From Yponomeuta sedellus (Eukaryota > Arthropoda > Insecta > Lepidoptera > Yponomeutidae): a DNA stretch of 64,000 nucleotides. A program made the position numbers and the translations under genes. The DNA is taken from the NCBI GenBank assembly GCA_934045075.1, contig OW203750.1, positions 7,535,910 through 7,599,909 on the forward strand, given 5' to 3'. Positions within the stretch are counted from its first letter, which is position 1, and each line of letters starts with the position of its first letter. Shown one piece after another: positions 51,611 to 61,835 of this stretch. The notes under the pieces were generated by a model. That model was not told where the DNA came from. It did not search any database and saw only the letters and a program-made list of their open reading frames with translations.

Positions 51611-51929
51611 GTTAAAAACGGCCGTTTTTAACAGAAATGCTATGTAATGCGACCCACGACGAGAACTAAGGACTTAGGATCACGGGGCCCTAGGTCCTAG
51701 GTTCTTTTACTGGGTCCTAAAAAACACTATTGGCATGAAAATATAAAAATATATGATTTTTTCGTTTACTGTGGCTATGTTACTGCATGGAACCTATAAT
51801 CTATGCAGCGTGCAAAATCATTACCGTAACTTCTCGAAAAACGTGTATTTTTTATGACCAAAATAAACACTCCAGCGGCAACTCTGGGACCGAGACAAAG
51901 AAATACACTTTAAATAAATATCCACAAAG
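51611..51929. other. unassigned sequence
   Basis: A short mirrored motif 'aacggccgttaaaaacggcc' at 51604. It recurs in part at 34738-34760. No gene. Confidence 0.25.
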
Positions 51930-52300
51930 CAGTTTTAAAAACCTATTTAGAGGCTAAAAATTCCACCCATGCCGGGATCCGAACCCGCGACCTCTGGCTA
52001 TCCGTGCCAGCGCTCTTTCCAACGGAGCCAATTGGCGACTCACCGGCATCAGTGAAATTTCGAACCTCTTTACAATATTCTCTGTATTACGTACAGGCAC
52101 GTACAGGTTACGTACGTAAAAGAGGTTCGAAATTCCACTGATGCCGGTGAGTCGCCCATTGGCTCAGTTGGAAAGAGCGCTGGCACGGATAGCCAGAGGT
52201 CGCGGGTTCGAATCCCGGCATGGGTGGAATTTTTAGGCTCTAAATAGGTTTTTAAAATTTTCCTTAGCACGGGTTAGTGCATTAAAAATAATATAAAGCA
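51930..52300. mobile_element. SINE-A, inverted pair
   Basis: A minus-strand copy (51930-52100) and a plus-strand copy (52120-52300) meet in the body, sharing 'gtacgtacaggttacgtacg'. Each has a clean tRNA-like part with an intact B-box-type 'ggttcgaatcc' (plus copy). Confidence 0.65.
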
Positions 52301-52562
52301 GTTTTTTAATTTAGCCGTTCAATGCAGGGGACAGGCTACCTCTCAGATTACCACGCAAAGTTACTCTATCGACCTATTAATCCGCTATTTGACTCTCTTT
52401 TCAAGTCTTAAACGGTAAATATCTCTTCCATTAGACCAAAAATATTTTAGTACATTTTTTGAGGACCTAAAAGCAATCAAAAAATATATTTTAAAACTTT
52501 GCTTTGCTAAACAGCCAATAACGCGGTCAGCCATTTTTGTCTATAAGTTTGACATTCAGTGA
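52301..52562. other. unassigned sequence
   Basis: No gene or repeat recognised. Confidence 0.2.
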
Positions 52563-52892
52563 GTGATTTGTGAGCATAGTGAAATAACAGCGACGAAACC
52601 GAGTTTACATGGAAAATATAGCAATTATCATTATTGCATTGTTCGAGAATGCAAAAACACAAAGAACCCCGGGAAGTTGTGGATTCGTGTACCCAGTGAA
52701 AAAATTGGCTCAAACTTGCCCAAAAGAGACCCCGATACCATATCGACTGAAACTCGGGTGTATTTACGTGAAGATCACTTTGATGTAAGTCCTATAATAA
52801 TCAATTTCCACTGGTTTTGGCTGACAGATGTTTGTTTACAACCGAAAGATGCTTTCAACATGGCGGATAGCGTTTTCACCGTTCCGAATTAA
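52563..52892 (+). pseudogene. THAP-like domain remnant
   Basis: An open frame reads ...NYHYCIVRECKNTKNPGKLW, IRVPSEKIGSNL... and ...ETRVYLREDHFD. Cys-x4-Cys, then a Trp and a 'VP', then 'xxHF' fits the outline of a THAP zinc-binding domain (C2CH), but the third cysteine of the usual 'C..HF' is Leu here. A GTAAGT donor follows DHFD at ~52784, and part of the exon is repeated at 53013-53132. Best read as the first exon of a dead P-element-like or THAP gene. Moderate confidence only. Confidence 0.45.
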
Positions 52893-53012
52893 AAGCGGTA
52901 AATATTTTTTTAATTTGCGTTTTTTGCAGGCATCCTACATACTTACTTAGCAAGGTCAATATAATTCAGTTTCTTAAGTTAAATACTACAGGAAATATCC
53001 ATTTAATATCCA

Positions 53013-53132
53013 AAATTGGCTCAAACTTGCCCAAAAGAGACCCCGATACCTTATCGACTGAAACTCGGGTGTATTTACGTGAAGATCACTTTTATGTAAG
53101 TCCTATAATAATCAATTTCCACTGGTTTTGGT
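53013..53132 (+). repeat. direct duplication of the THAP-like segment
   Basis: Repeats 52697-52820 almost exactly ('aaaattggctcaaacttgcc', 'gtatttacgtgaagatcact', 'tcaatttccactggttttgg'), with a few substitutions (e.g. 'ccat' to 'cctt'). Confidence 0.85.
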
Positions 53133-53177
53133 ACGAGTTCAAATTTGATATTTGATACAAATTTGATACGAGTCAAG

Positions 53178-53610
53178 TAGCGGATTATTCAGATGACAAC
53201 GATGTCTGGAATTAAAGCCAGTACAAAGCGTGACTTCAACCTTATATATGAAAGTTGACTGCTGTTCGTTAGTCTCACTAAAACTCGAGAACGGCTGGAC
53301 CGATTTGGCTGATTTTTGGTTTATTATTTTTGTGGGACCCCAAGGAAGGTTTAAATAGTGAGAAAATATGGGAGATATTACGAAAACTTTGACGGTACGA
53401 CGTTCGCCGGGACTGCTAGTGTTTTATACTAATTTCATGTAAACTCTGTTAATTAAGGACTTTGAAAAGACTAAGTTTGGAGTTTTTTTGTCCATTTTTT
53501 CTCCAAAATTATCTAGATTTTGAAATGGATACCTTGTTTGAATCGTAAAGTTCAGTAAGTTCGTTAAGTTCATTAATTCTACTTTGGATAAAACCTTTTC
53601 ATTTCATTTT
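53178..53610 (+). mobile_element. Jockey-like LINE 3' UTR split by an RTE-like 3' fragment
   Basis: 'ggattattcagatgacaacg' and 'gaattaaagccagtacaaag' (to ~53262), then an insert 53262-53425 ('aactcgagaacggctggacc', 'acgacgttcgccgggactgc'), then 'catgtaaactctgttaatta' to 'aaaaccttttcattt'. Confidence 0.6.
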
Positions 53611-53631
53611 AAATATACTCAAAAAAGTATC

Positions 53632-53892
53632 ATATCGCTCATTTGGCAGAATATTGACGCAAATGTCCTTTTTCCAATTTTACAGGAGCGACCGTTGTTT
53701 CATTCAGAAGTGTTAGAACTTTGTCAAAATGCCACAACGACAGTGGCGCTGTCACGCGACAAAAAACAAAACTACCTTCATTACTGTCATTTTTTCCCCA
53801 AGTGTAAACAGTTATTTCGGGTGTTTTGGCATACTTAACTCAAATTGGCAAAAAAGTACATTTGCGTCGATATTCTGCCAAATGAGCGATAT
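53632..53892. mobile_element. MITE, 261 bp
   Basis: 'atatcgctcatttggcagaa' at left, 'ttctgccaaatgagcgatat' at right. Pairing continues inward (CGCAAATG with CATTTGCG) and weakly to ~55 bases. No frame. Confidence 0.7.
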
Positions 53893-53924
53893 CACGAGAT
53901 TTTTACATATATTTTGACACAGGG

Positions 53925-53975
53925 TGTCCTAGTTTGGGGCCAGAAGCAATGCATGTGCCTGTATGCGAATGCTAT
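53925..53975 (+). mobile_element. SINE-D body scrap
   Basis: 'acagggtgtcctagtttggg' and 'gccagaagcaatgcatgtgc'. Confidence 0.45.
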
Positions 53976-53999
53976 GTTGTACACACACGAAGGCCACTA

Positions 54000-54320
54000 A
54001 GCTTTCGTGGCCTTGTGAACCAAGTGATTCAAGCAACAATAGGCGCCGTCAGGTGCAGGATGGGTGAACATCCCGTGACTACCGCTAGTGGCATTTTTCC
54101 CAGCGCTTCCGTGCTTCGCAAGGCACGTTAAGCCGTCGGTGCCGGCTGTCAAGTAATAGCAGCCTTTAAGCCATGTCTGAGGCCTCATGGGCGGCTCGAT
54201 AAGCTTCTGACAGTAAGGCCCGCCAATGTCTTACAATCCTCCACCAACCCGGACTTGGCCCCCGTGGTGGAGTATGGCCTAACCTTCCTACGATGCAGGA
54301 AGACTCGTGCCCCAGCAGAT
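54000..54320 (+). mobile_element. 5S-SINE copy, head shortened
   Basis: Head with an ~18-base deletion in the 5S-like part ('aaccaagtgattcaagcaac'), then 'caggtgcaggatgggtgaac' and a complete body to 'gcaggaagactcgtgcccca'. Confidence 0.65.
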
Positions 54321-54475
54321 ACACACACGACGCACCGCTGCCGCAATCCCCTTGTGGCATTGCACTAAGTAAATTATTGTTTATTTTGTGGATATTTATT
54401 TATATATATTTTTTCACGCCATCGTCGCCTTTCGAGACATTTTCTGTGATTGCACCCTTAAAGATAACAAATACC

Positions 54476-54871
54476 AGTCTGTTAGCTTTTAGAATATACC
54501 TCGGGCTCTAGAGTAGGCTTCGGTTTTCGCCGAAAGCACACGAGTGTAATACTACTTCCTGCTCTCTATAAAACGTTTCTTATTACATACATACATAACG
54601 TCACGCCTGTATCCCACAGGGGTAGGCAGAGACCAGGGACTGCCACTTGCCACAATACTGACAGATCACCTTCGCTTCATCAACGTTCATAAGTCCTTGC
54701 ATGCACGCACGCCGGTTCCGGGTATTTTTATCTTTCCCTTTGCTAATAATCCCCTATCGTTTCTTAGTAAGTTTATTATAGTGTCATATTAGTACCGACA
54801 TTTCTATTACACACGACTATATCCGACTCAATCCGATAGTAGCCGAGGTATATTCTAAAAGCTAACAGACT
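54476..54871. mobile_element. MITE, 396 bp, containing a LINE-T 3' end
   Basis: 'agtctgttagcttttagaat' + 'atacctcgg' at left is mirrored at 54843-54871. Inside lies a minus-strand LINE-T 3' end (54590-54755) with a short (ACAT)n tail, a nested retroposition. Confidence 0.7.
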
Positions 54872-55184
54872 TATACATTGGAGGCTTTAATTCAACTTCT
54901 TTTACATAAACCAATAACGAGAAAAGTCCTACCTACCATCTTATCATAGACAATTTTATCCGATTTAAACCTTATTTTCTTTCGATCCTCCTCAATTGCA
55001 ACTGTTCTATAATCTCGAAAGTAAAAAAATATACAGGTGTAAGAAATACCCCCATTGGATATAAATCCGAAAACAGAAAGTTTTAATCGTCTTACGTGTT
55101 AAGACGAACACAAAAAAAATACAAATAGGTTTTTTCAGTTCAGAAATGTACACGCAGCGTGCGTCACGGAAATCGACCAAGTAA
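54872..55184. other. unassigned AT-rich sequence
   Basis: No gene or repeat recognised. Confidence 0.2.
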
Positions 55185-55490
55185 GTAACGCCCACAGAAC
55201 ATAAAAAAGAGTAGAAGTCGCGAGTGGGCGGTACCCGCGTACCTCGCATTAGCAGTGTATTGCCTATGCCTAGTCTCTGACAGTTCTTCTTGCCTCAGTT
55301 GTCGTTTGTTTCTAGTAAAGAAAACAATCCTAAAAATACATTCTTTTGCTGTGTTACAATGTAAAACTAAGAGTTGGGGACTAAAACTTACCAATAATGC
55401 CGAAACAGTTCATCGGTGAGTAATAGTACTCATTGTATTTTTTAAATTCAATTGGTAATGACATAAGCAAGGAAACCAATCAGACTGAGT
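55185..55490 (+). mobile_element. Family F transposon 5' end (intact first exon)
   Basis: 'acagaacataaaaaagagta', 'cattagcagtgtattgccta' and 'gttgggga'. ATG 55397 reads MPKQFI and then a GTGAGT donor at ~55415. Matches 200-525 (-). A third fragment, 55935-55975, carries only the outer 'tttttttatgttctgtggt' end. Confidence 0.45.
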
Positions 55491-55654
55491 AGCAACATAG
55501 CAGACTTATTTTTCAATTTTCGACTTTATGGCCTATACCATAAAACTTCTCGAAGCTCAGACGCGGTGTTAGTTCCATCTAGTGTAGAGTAGCGGTACTA
55601 CAAAATAAAGAGTTATTGTCAAACTTAATTTCATTGTTGTCCATTGATTTTGAT
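55491..55654. other. unassigned sequence
   Basis: No gene or repeat recognised. Confidence 0.2.
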
Positions 55655-55775
55655 AGATAGAGAACACTTTATTGCACAACCAGAAAAATATTACAACCAT
55701 GATTCTAAAATCTAAGTAATGTTATACAATTGGCGGTCTTATCGCTAAGAGCGATCTCTTCCAGACAACCTTTGA
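55655..55775 (-). mobile_element. CR1-like LINE 3' end (second subfamily)
   Basis: 'gaacactttattgcacaacc', 'attggcggtcttatcgctaa' and 'tcttccagacaacctttgat'. Confidence 0.6.
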
Positions 55776-56054
55776 TCTTTGTTTACATAGCTAAAAGGTT
55801 CATATTTAACTGTAACTTTTATCATGTAGACCTTTTTAGCATTGTCTTTATTTACCAATGGCAGTTTGGCATTCATAGTGTGCGTTTGGTTTATATGTGC
55901 GAGTTTGGTCACACTGGTTTTCATACTCATGGGACATGTCACTATTTTTACTCTTTTTTTATGTTCTGTGGTAACGCCAGACATATTGTGTCTAGTTGGT
56001 GGGTACCGCTCTTTTATCAGACCTAAGACACAATTCCAAAATAGAAAAATAGAA

Positions 56055-56092
56055 ATGTGTGTGTGTGTGTGTGTGTAAATGCGCGCGCGCAG
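56055..56092. repeat. (TG)n-(CG)n microsatellite
   Basis: About 11 TG units, then a short CG run after a small gap. Confidence 0.8.
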
Positions 56093-57256
56093 TGACGCTC
56101 TCTTTGCCAATATTTAGAAATCGCAAATCGAGGTTTGATTCTGTTGATATTTGAGTGATTCTGTTGTGTAGCAGCTGTTATTATCGGATCTGTGTGCGGA
56201 TGTTGTTACAACTGTATAAAAAGAAGTTAGCAAAAAGCAGCCTGGGTGCTTTGCTTTGCTTTATAAGGGATAGAACACTCTTCAGGCATTGCTTGGTGTC
56301 ACGACTCTAAATTAACCATTTCCAAGACAGTCCACACAGAGAAGACACTCCATACACAGTGGCAAACAAGACAGCCATGGTTTTCTTCAAAATTACACGC
56401 TCAATACTTCTCCACAAATACAAATCAAGTTGCAAATACGGACCACACTTCAGACTCTTAGCTTCGTTTGGGATAACAGATGGCGCGCCCGCTCTGAAAC
56501 TATTTGCGTCACTTTGCGCTTCACACTAGGCGATTTAGTTACGCTGCAGCAACGCGAGATTATTCCACTGCGAGAAATCGCGGCTAAATCACGTGCGAAG
56601 TGTAAGCTTATCGTTGCCCGATCACTAGGCGTTGACTACCGAGATAAGCGAGTAGGAAGTCAATTTAATACAAAAGTTTTATGAATATTATATACATAAG
56701 CTTTTTGTTTTACCTAAATTTAACTTTTTATATTTGTTGTAGCAAAGGGAACACCCCTTTATACTACAAAATGTAGCAAGTTAAATTAGTAATAGAATAC
56801 AGATGTTTTAATAAATAAAAAAAACCCTTTAGATCGCGATAGGGCAATGCGTAATTGAGAATATATCAGTCACAATAATGGTCATATAAAGTAATTAGCA
56901 TTTCGATGGACCAAATTATTTTCTGTTGAAGTCGCCACTAGCCTGTGCCGCTCTTACAGTAGTGTAAGCTTATAATCAAAAATTCCCGAATCGCTTAGGG
57001 AGCTTACGACCAGATACTGATCCCCCTATGATTAATAAGAAGTTGATAAAAAAAATTCATTGTATTCCGATTTTCTGTATAATTAATCTAGTTTCTTTCG
57101 GTTTGCGCTACTCTGTAGTCAATAGAAAAAAATCTATTTACAACGCGGGACGGCAGAACGCTTCGCGACTGAAGAGCGACCGAGTCGCACCGCTGCAGCG
57201 CGACTAAACCGCCCTGTGTGAACCGCCCTGTTCCACGCTCGCGGACGCGCAACCCG
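56093..57256. other. gene-free stretch, partly GC-richer
   Basis: Two patches (56470-56610 and 57130-57240) are richer in CG dinucleotides and share a 'gctgcagc' motif. No reading frame with a recognisable domain. Part of this may be the 3' UTR of the minus-strand gene. Confidence 0.3.
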
Positions 57257-57600
57257 TTATGGTCAGATGCACCCTGTCGAAATGCTGACGCTTTAGCATA
57301 GAATTTGACAGCCAGTCGCCAGCAAACCTGCAGGGTTTGACGTGTCCAATGTTTGGGCCGAACGCACCTCATTATGCGCACCAAGTCCTGTCGAAATCCA
57401 AACGTTTTAGCATGCAATTGGACAGCTAGTGGACAGGAATCCTACAGGATTTGCTGTGCTTAACGTGGGGGCCGAACATCTCTCATTATGGGCACCAAAT
57501 CCTGTCGAAATCGCGACGTATTTAGCATGGAATTTGACAGCCAGTCATCAGAAACGCTTCAGGATTTGCTGTGCTCAAATACGGGGTCCGAACGCGCCTC
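57257..57600 (-). repeat. ~114-bp tandem repeat, 3 copies, after the stop of the minus-strand gene
   Basis: Units begin at 57257, 57372 and 57486 (periods 115 and 114). Shared text includes 'cctgtcgaaat', 'tttagcat', 'gacagccagt', 'caggatttgctgtgct' and 'ggccgaac'. The last unit ends within ~15 bases of the stop codon (57614-57616), so the array most likely lies in the 3' UTR. Confidence 0.85.
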
Positions 57601-57613
57601 CAGACTCAGAGGC

Positions 57614-60600
57614 CTATCTCGCCGAATGGCCAGCCTCGCTTTTGTCGCACTCGCTGTCACAGCGACAGTCCTCGCTTATCGAGTCAAGCGACATCAGACT
57701 CTCCTGCGAGGCCCTGAGGCAGCGACACCGCGAATCAGCCGAGTTTCCGGACTGCGAATTAGCATCCTCGGAGACAGATTCGAGACTGCGTAAGGACTCC
57801 AATGAGGTGAGTTTGTACTCTCTCCGTATGTCGGCAATCTCGTCTTCAGTCCTGTTCAGCGCTAGCAAGGAGTCCCGCGCCATTTTGCCCAGAGAGGACA
57901 CCTTTTTCTTCTTCTTGCAGACCGACTCTAGTTTGGAGATCGGCGCCGGTTTGTTGAGGCTCTCCGGTAACGATTTGGGACTGGAACCGCTACGGGATCG
58001 CAGCTTCGTCCTCCTTTCGGGTATGTCTCGAGGCGTGGTGCCCGAAGCCTCTGGAACCTTGAACACAATGTTCCTAGGCTTGCCTTTCGGTGTGGTTTCC
58101 ATGGTGACTGCGCTTTGCAACCTCCTAGAGAGGTCTTCTAAGGAGTTCGACTTCACTTTCGCCCGCTCGGGGGCTATAGGCGACGCTCTGTGAAGATCTT
58201 TCGGCGTAAACACTTCTGGCAGATCCGAGATGATTGGTAAGTCTATCACCAGCTCCGGGGAAAGGTCGATGGTATGCTGTTTCAAATCGGCGTCTCTCAG
58301 TTCCTCGGCGAGCACTGGAAGCTTGTCAGCTTTCTCCTCAACTATAGGAGGTTCCGTATCTGGCTCAAAATCTTGGTTTTCGTAAATGAGATAGGACAGG
58401 GCATCCTTTCCCAGGTCCACCATATCTCGACACTCCAGGGCAGGTTTGTCCAGAGCCTTAGCCTGATTGTGTTCGTCTACTGACGTCACACTGTCTACGG
58501 ATGCCTCAAGACGCTCCATCGAGGCCCCGGCTTTTAACATATCGAACTCGAAGCGACTCTGCTTCAAGTCTTGGCTTTTAGCGTCCGTGGTAACTTCCCA
58601 GACGGCGTTTACCACCGGCTGATTCTTTATCTGCCTCTCGTTGAGTTCCAACGCTAGGGTTTTAGTGTTGGTCATACTGGAGGTCAGAGTGTTCTCTGGA
58701 CTGATGTTTTCTTTGATTCCGCGTATTACTTTACTCGGCAGTTTGTCAACGGACTGCCCGCTGTCCGGACTGGATTGCCTGTCCGTATTCTCCGTTGCGG
58801 ACGACTTAAGCACGGCTGCGAAAGACCTGGGTCTGGCTTCGACTGCCTTTACGTCCTCAGTCGACTCCTGCTTGCTCTCCGTACTATTAGCTACCTCCTC
58901 TCTATCGTATACGTTTTTATTCATATCGTTGGGCTTATTGAGATCGGCTCCGCCGCCAGCCTGGTTACCGTTGGGGTTGGCGGCTGCGTTAACACTTAAA
59001 TCTACGTTTTGTACTATATTGTCATCGGTGGTTTCTATGGTAACGTCGTTCCCTTCCGACGCGCAGTGCGCCGACGACTGGAACTCGCTCAGAGTGTTGT
59101 CGGTGTCAGTCGAAGGTGTTTTACTGTCCAGCTTTTTCGAGAACGACTCGTCTACGTATGACACCTGCACTCTTTCGCTGAGCGTCGAGTCAGTATTCTC
59201 TGGCGAGCTACACCTCTCATCTTCCTTCTCCGGGGCCCTATCCGGGTTACCCCACGACCAGAACGAACTAGTCAAACTAACGGGCTCTCTTCTGGGCGGT
59301 GTATTTGAGGCAGACTTTCGTTCGTCGTCGTTTTGTGAATTGCTGCGCGAGAACAGGCTCCCGGGGTTGTGGAAGAGACTCAGCAGTTTTTCCAAATTTG
59401 TGGGGAGCTTCGACTCCAGTTTGGGGAGCTCCTCTTTCTGAACGTGGAAAGACGCTGAGGGCGCCACGAACGATATCTTTCTAACACGATCCACGCCTTT
59501 GTTTCTCAACGCTGGCATGTCCAGCAAGCTTGAAGTTCGTTTAGGGGATGACGTCAACGTATCTTGGTCGGACTGTATGAAGTCGCCGCGTTCAGAGTGC
59601 GCTGTGTCTTTTAAACTCGAGTTGTTGGTCAGAGTGCCTTCGTTTGACGAGCTATCCTCTTTAGAGTCGGAGGGTTGTTGGAGGGAATGCTCGATGCCCG
59701 AGTCGGCGGATGTGATCATGCCTCTTTCTGTGCCCCTGGCTGAGTCTAGAGAGCTGACGCTGGCTTCCAGACTCGACAGTGACCCGTGAATCTTCTTCTT
59801 CGTGCCGAATATCGGCGAAACGCTGTCTTGCGAGCTCATCGAAGTGTTGAGGAGATTCGTCGAGTTTATGGGCGTCGCGTCGCTGGATTCCAGCGAGCTT
59901 TCTGTCGATAGCATCCCATCAGGCTTGGCTCTCGCTCCACACCTTTCGATTATAGAAGGCCTAGTCTTCTCAGCGGTGAGACTTTCCATGGAACTGCCAG
60001 AATATGAGGAGCTGCTATCACAGTAGGTCACCGGTCTTTTCGCCATGAGCCTAGAGACTTCTAAGTCTGGGCTGTCGAGGCTCGATTCACTCTTGTTTTT
60101 CTTCAGGATGACGTTTTCTCGCACCTGACAGGTGACTGTTTCCATCTCCGTAACTTCCAAGCTGTCTGTTTGCGTGTAGTCGTTTTTGGTGGTGGATACT
60201 TCAGTGGTTTTCCGCGTCAGAGAGGTTTTCGTGGATAGCGACTGCATGTCTTGGATCAGTATGTTTAGGTCCTGCGTTATGGCTTCAATTTGTTTGAGGG
60301 CTTGGTCGTTGCGGTGGTCCGGTTTTTCGCTCGATGCATTTTGGTTGGCGTGAACTTTGGCTGGGTGGCTGTTTACATTGCTACTTACGCTAGGCTTATG
60401 ACTACTATCTAGTTTACTTTCACAGTTGCCGTCTAGAGTCTCGAGTTTCACAGAAACTTCGACTTTGACGTCCAACTTCTCCGTATCGGTCACTTCACTT
60501 GTGTTCGTTAGCAACTTGGACTCCTTTACTAGGACCTCCTCGTCACCTATGAGTCTTTTGCTTTCAGCGTGGTATATTTGTTCGGTTTTATCTTTGTATA

Positions 60601-61819
60601 CATTGTCTTTATCACTAACGTCACAATGAGTTTTGCCGTCGTTGACGGCCGCATCACTGTCACCTTTCACACTGACAGTTTTATCACTATTTGCGAACGT
60701 ATCACTTTCACTAATTGCTGGCGCAACGTCAGCTTTGCCACTTAGAACTGTTTTAATCACTCTTATATCACTTTTGCCGTCACACGTGACGGGCATATCA
60801 CTTTTAACACACTTGCTTGACGGCTCACTCGGTTCATTTTTACCACTTTCATCATCCTTTCTTGGCGATTCCACGAGATCAATGGCTCTCGAATCTTCAA
60901 TAACGTTTTCAACCTTGTGGACAATGTCAGTCTTCAAGTGGGCATTACTACCCGAGTCTTTTACTGTTTCTCCAACCGTGTGCAGATCAATTCGGATATC
61001 TTCGTTTGTATGGACATTGCACAGTCCAACTTGAGCTACGGGGCTGTTTGAATTGGCTATATTAACATTACTTATAGTTATATCAGCCGTTTGGGCTGTA
61101 CTTTGGACCTCTTTCGCTACTTGCACGTTGGGGTTAACTTCCTGCACAACCACAGCTGTCTTTATGACCTCATCACTGTTATGTAAGTCGGTTTTTGCCA
61201 CTTGAATTTCATCCTTATCGCTTTGAACTATAGTTTCACACAATAGCTCTTCATTTCTATTCAAATGCACATTTTCGTTTTCTACCACTTGAGCATTAAG
61301 TTCAACCTTGCAGACGTCACCCTTTGCTTCAAGTGTATCAATCTGCATCACTAGTCCTTCCTTAGCCATTGGGATGCTAGGCTCACTACTCTTAGCCGCC
61401 TGCACGTCTAACTTCGCCTCCTTAGCCGTAAGTACGCTGTTCTGAGCCGCCAAGACTTCAATCTCAGCCTGAGCGCCAGCCTTGGCCATAAGTACGCTGT
61501 CCTTGGCCAACAGTACGTCGCGCTCAGGCGAGGCCTTAGCCATAAGTACACTGTCCTTAGTCGTTGGGACTCCGCACGCGACGAGACTATCCTTAGCCAG
61601 GAAGACTTCGCACTCGAGTCGATCCTCAGTCTTGGGAGCTTCGCCCCCCTTGGCGATTGGGACGTCGGTGACCTTGGCGGCTAAGTCAGGCTTGTCCAAG
61701 TTTGTGGGGGCTTTAGGCAAGGGATTGTAGATCGTGTCATAATTGCGCGTAACGGAAAATCGTGAGGCTGATCTTCGGGGCTCTGCCGGCTGAACTTGAA
61801 TCTGAGGTGGCTCCGAAAC
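57614..61819 (-). CDS. 3' terminal coding exon of a large, unrecognised Ser/Glu/Lys-rich protein
   Basis: An open frame of 1401 codons ends in TAG (57616-57614). There is no ATG at its start: the frame begins after a good acceptor (TTTGTTACAG, AG at 61821-61820) with GTT TCG GAG, so 5' exons lie upstream. Phase 0. The product looks mostly disordered. Residues ~46-170 carry a loose repeat of 'AKDSVLMAK' type (about ten AK-containing units). The middle is Ser/Asp/Glu-rich with many SSLES/SLDS motifs. A more ordered-looking stretch reads KISFVAPSASFHVQ...LEKLLSLFHNPGSLFS, then LTSSFWSWGN. The C-terminus has a KKKKK run (1302-1306), a predicted helix (EDEIADIRREYKLTSLESLR) and five cysteines in the last ~37 residues. 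No enzyme motif. It is a real exon: uninterrupted over 4.2 kb, unlike anything around it, with plus-strand frames that are only shadows. I do not recognise the family and give no function; a scaffold or cytoskeleton-linked role would be a guess. Confidence 0.75.
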   Translation of the reverse strand, partial: VSEPPQIQVQPAEPRRSASRFSVTRNYDTIYNPLPKAPTNLDKPDLAAKVTDVPIAKGGEAPKTEDRLECEVFLAKDSLVACGVPTTKDSVLMAKASPERDVLLAKDSVLMAKAGAQAEIEVLAAQNSVLTAKEAKLDVQAAKSSEPSIPMAKEGLVMQIDTLEAKGDVCKVELNAQVVENENVHLNRNEELLCETIVQSDKDEIQVAKTDLHNSDEVIKTAVVVQEVNPNVQVAKEVQSTAQTADITISNVNIANSNSPVAQVGLCNVHTNEDIRIDLHTVGETVKDSGSNAHLKTDIVHKVENVIEDSRAIDLVESPRKDDESGKNEPSEPSSKCVKSDMPVTCDGKSDIRVIKTVLSGKADVAPAISESDTFANSDKTVSVKGDSDAAVNDGKTHCDVSDKDNVYKDKTEQIYHAESKRLIGDEEVLVKESKLLTNTSEVTDTEKLDVKVEVSVKLETLDGNCESKLDSSHKPSVSSNVNSHPAKVHANQNASSEKPDHRNDQALKQIEAITQDLNILIQDMQSLSTKTSLTRKTTEVSTTKNDYTQTDSLEVTEMETVTCQVRENVILKKNKSESSLDSPDLEVSRLMAKRPVTYCDSSSSYSGSSMESLTAEKTRPSIIERCGARAKPDGMLSTESSLESSDATPINSTNLLNTSMSSQDSVSPIFGTKKKIHGSLSSLEASVSSLDSARGTERGMITSADSGIEHSLQQPSDSKEDSSSNEGTLTNNSSLKDTAHSERGDFIQSDQDTLTSSPKRTSSLLDMPALRNKGVDRVRKISFVAPSASFHVQKEELPKLESKLPTNLEKLLSLFHNPGSLFSRSNSQNDDERKSASNTPPRREPVSLTSSFWSWGNPDRAPEKEDERCSSPENTDSTLSERVQVSYVDESFSKKLDSKTPSTDTDNTLSEFQSSAHCASEGNDVTIETTDDNIVQNVDLSVNAAANPNGNQAGGGADLNKPNDMNKNVYDREEVANSTESKQESTEDVKAVEARPRSFAAVLKSSATENTDRQSSPDSGQSVDKLPSKVIRGIKENISPENTLTSSMTNTKTLALELNERQIKNQPVVNAVWEVTTDAKSQDLKQSRFEFDMLKAGASMERLEASVDSVTSVDEHNQAKALDKPALECRDMVDLGKDALSYLIYENQDFEPDTEPPIVEEKADKLPVLAEELRDADLKQHTIDLSPELVIDLPIISDLPEVFTPKDLHRASPIAPERAKVKSNSLEDLSRRLQSAVTMETTPKGKPRNIVFKVPEASGTTPRDIPERRTKLRSRSGSSPKSLPESLNKPAPISKLESVCKKKKKVSSLGKMARDSLLALNRTEDEIADIRREYKLTSLESLRSLESVSEDANSQSGNSADSRCRCLRASQESLMSLDSISEDCRCDSECDKSEAGHSAR

Positions 61820-61835
61820 CTGTAACAAATGTAAA
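61820..61835 (-). other. splice acceptor of the minus-strand gene
   Basis: The minus strand reads CTTTACATTTGTTACAG, a pyrimidine-containing tract ending in AG directly before the long open frame. Confidence 0.55.

Noticed and set aside
57429..61730. Plus-strand frames of 60-266 residues across 57.4-61.7 kb
   Set aside because: Shadows of the 1401-codon minus-strand exon. Their composition mirrors its codon bias.
61820..61828. Start of the large protein at an alternative start codon (TTG, 61828)
   Set aside because: A nuclear insect gene does not normally start at TTG, and the codons TTG-TTA-CAG lie in a splice acceptor.
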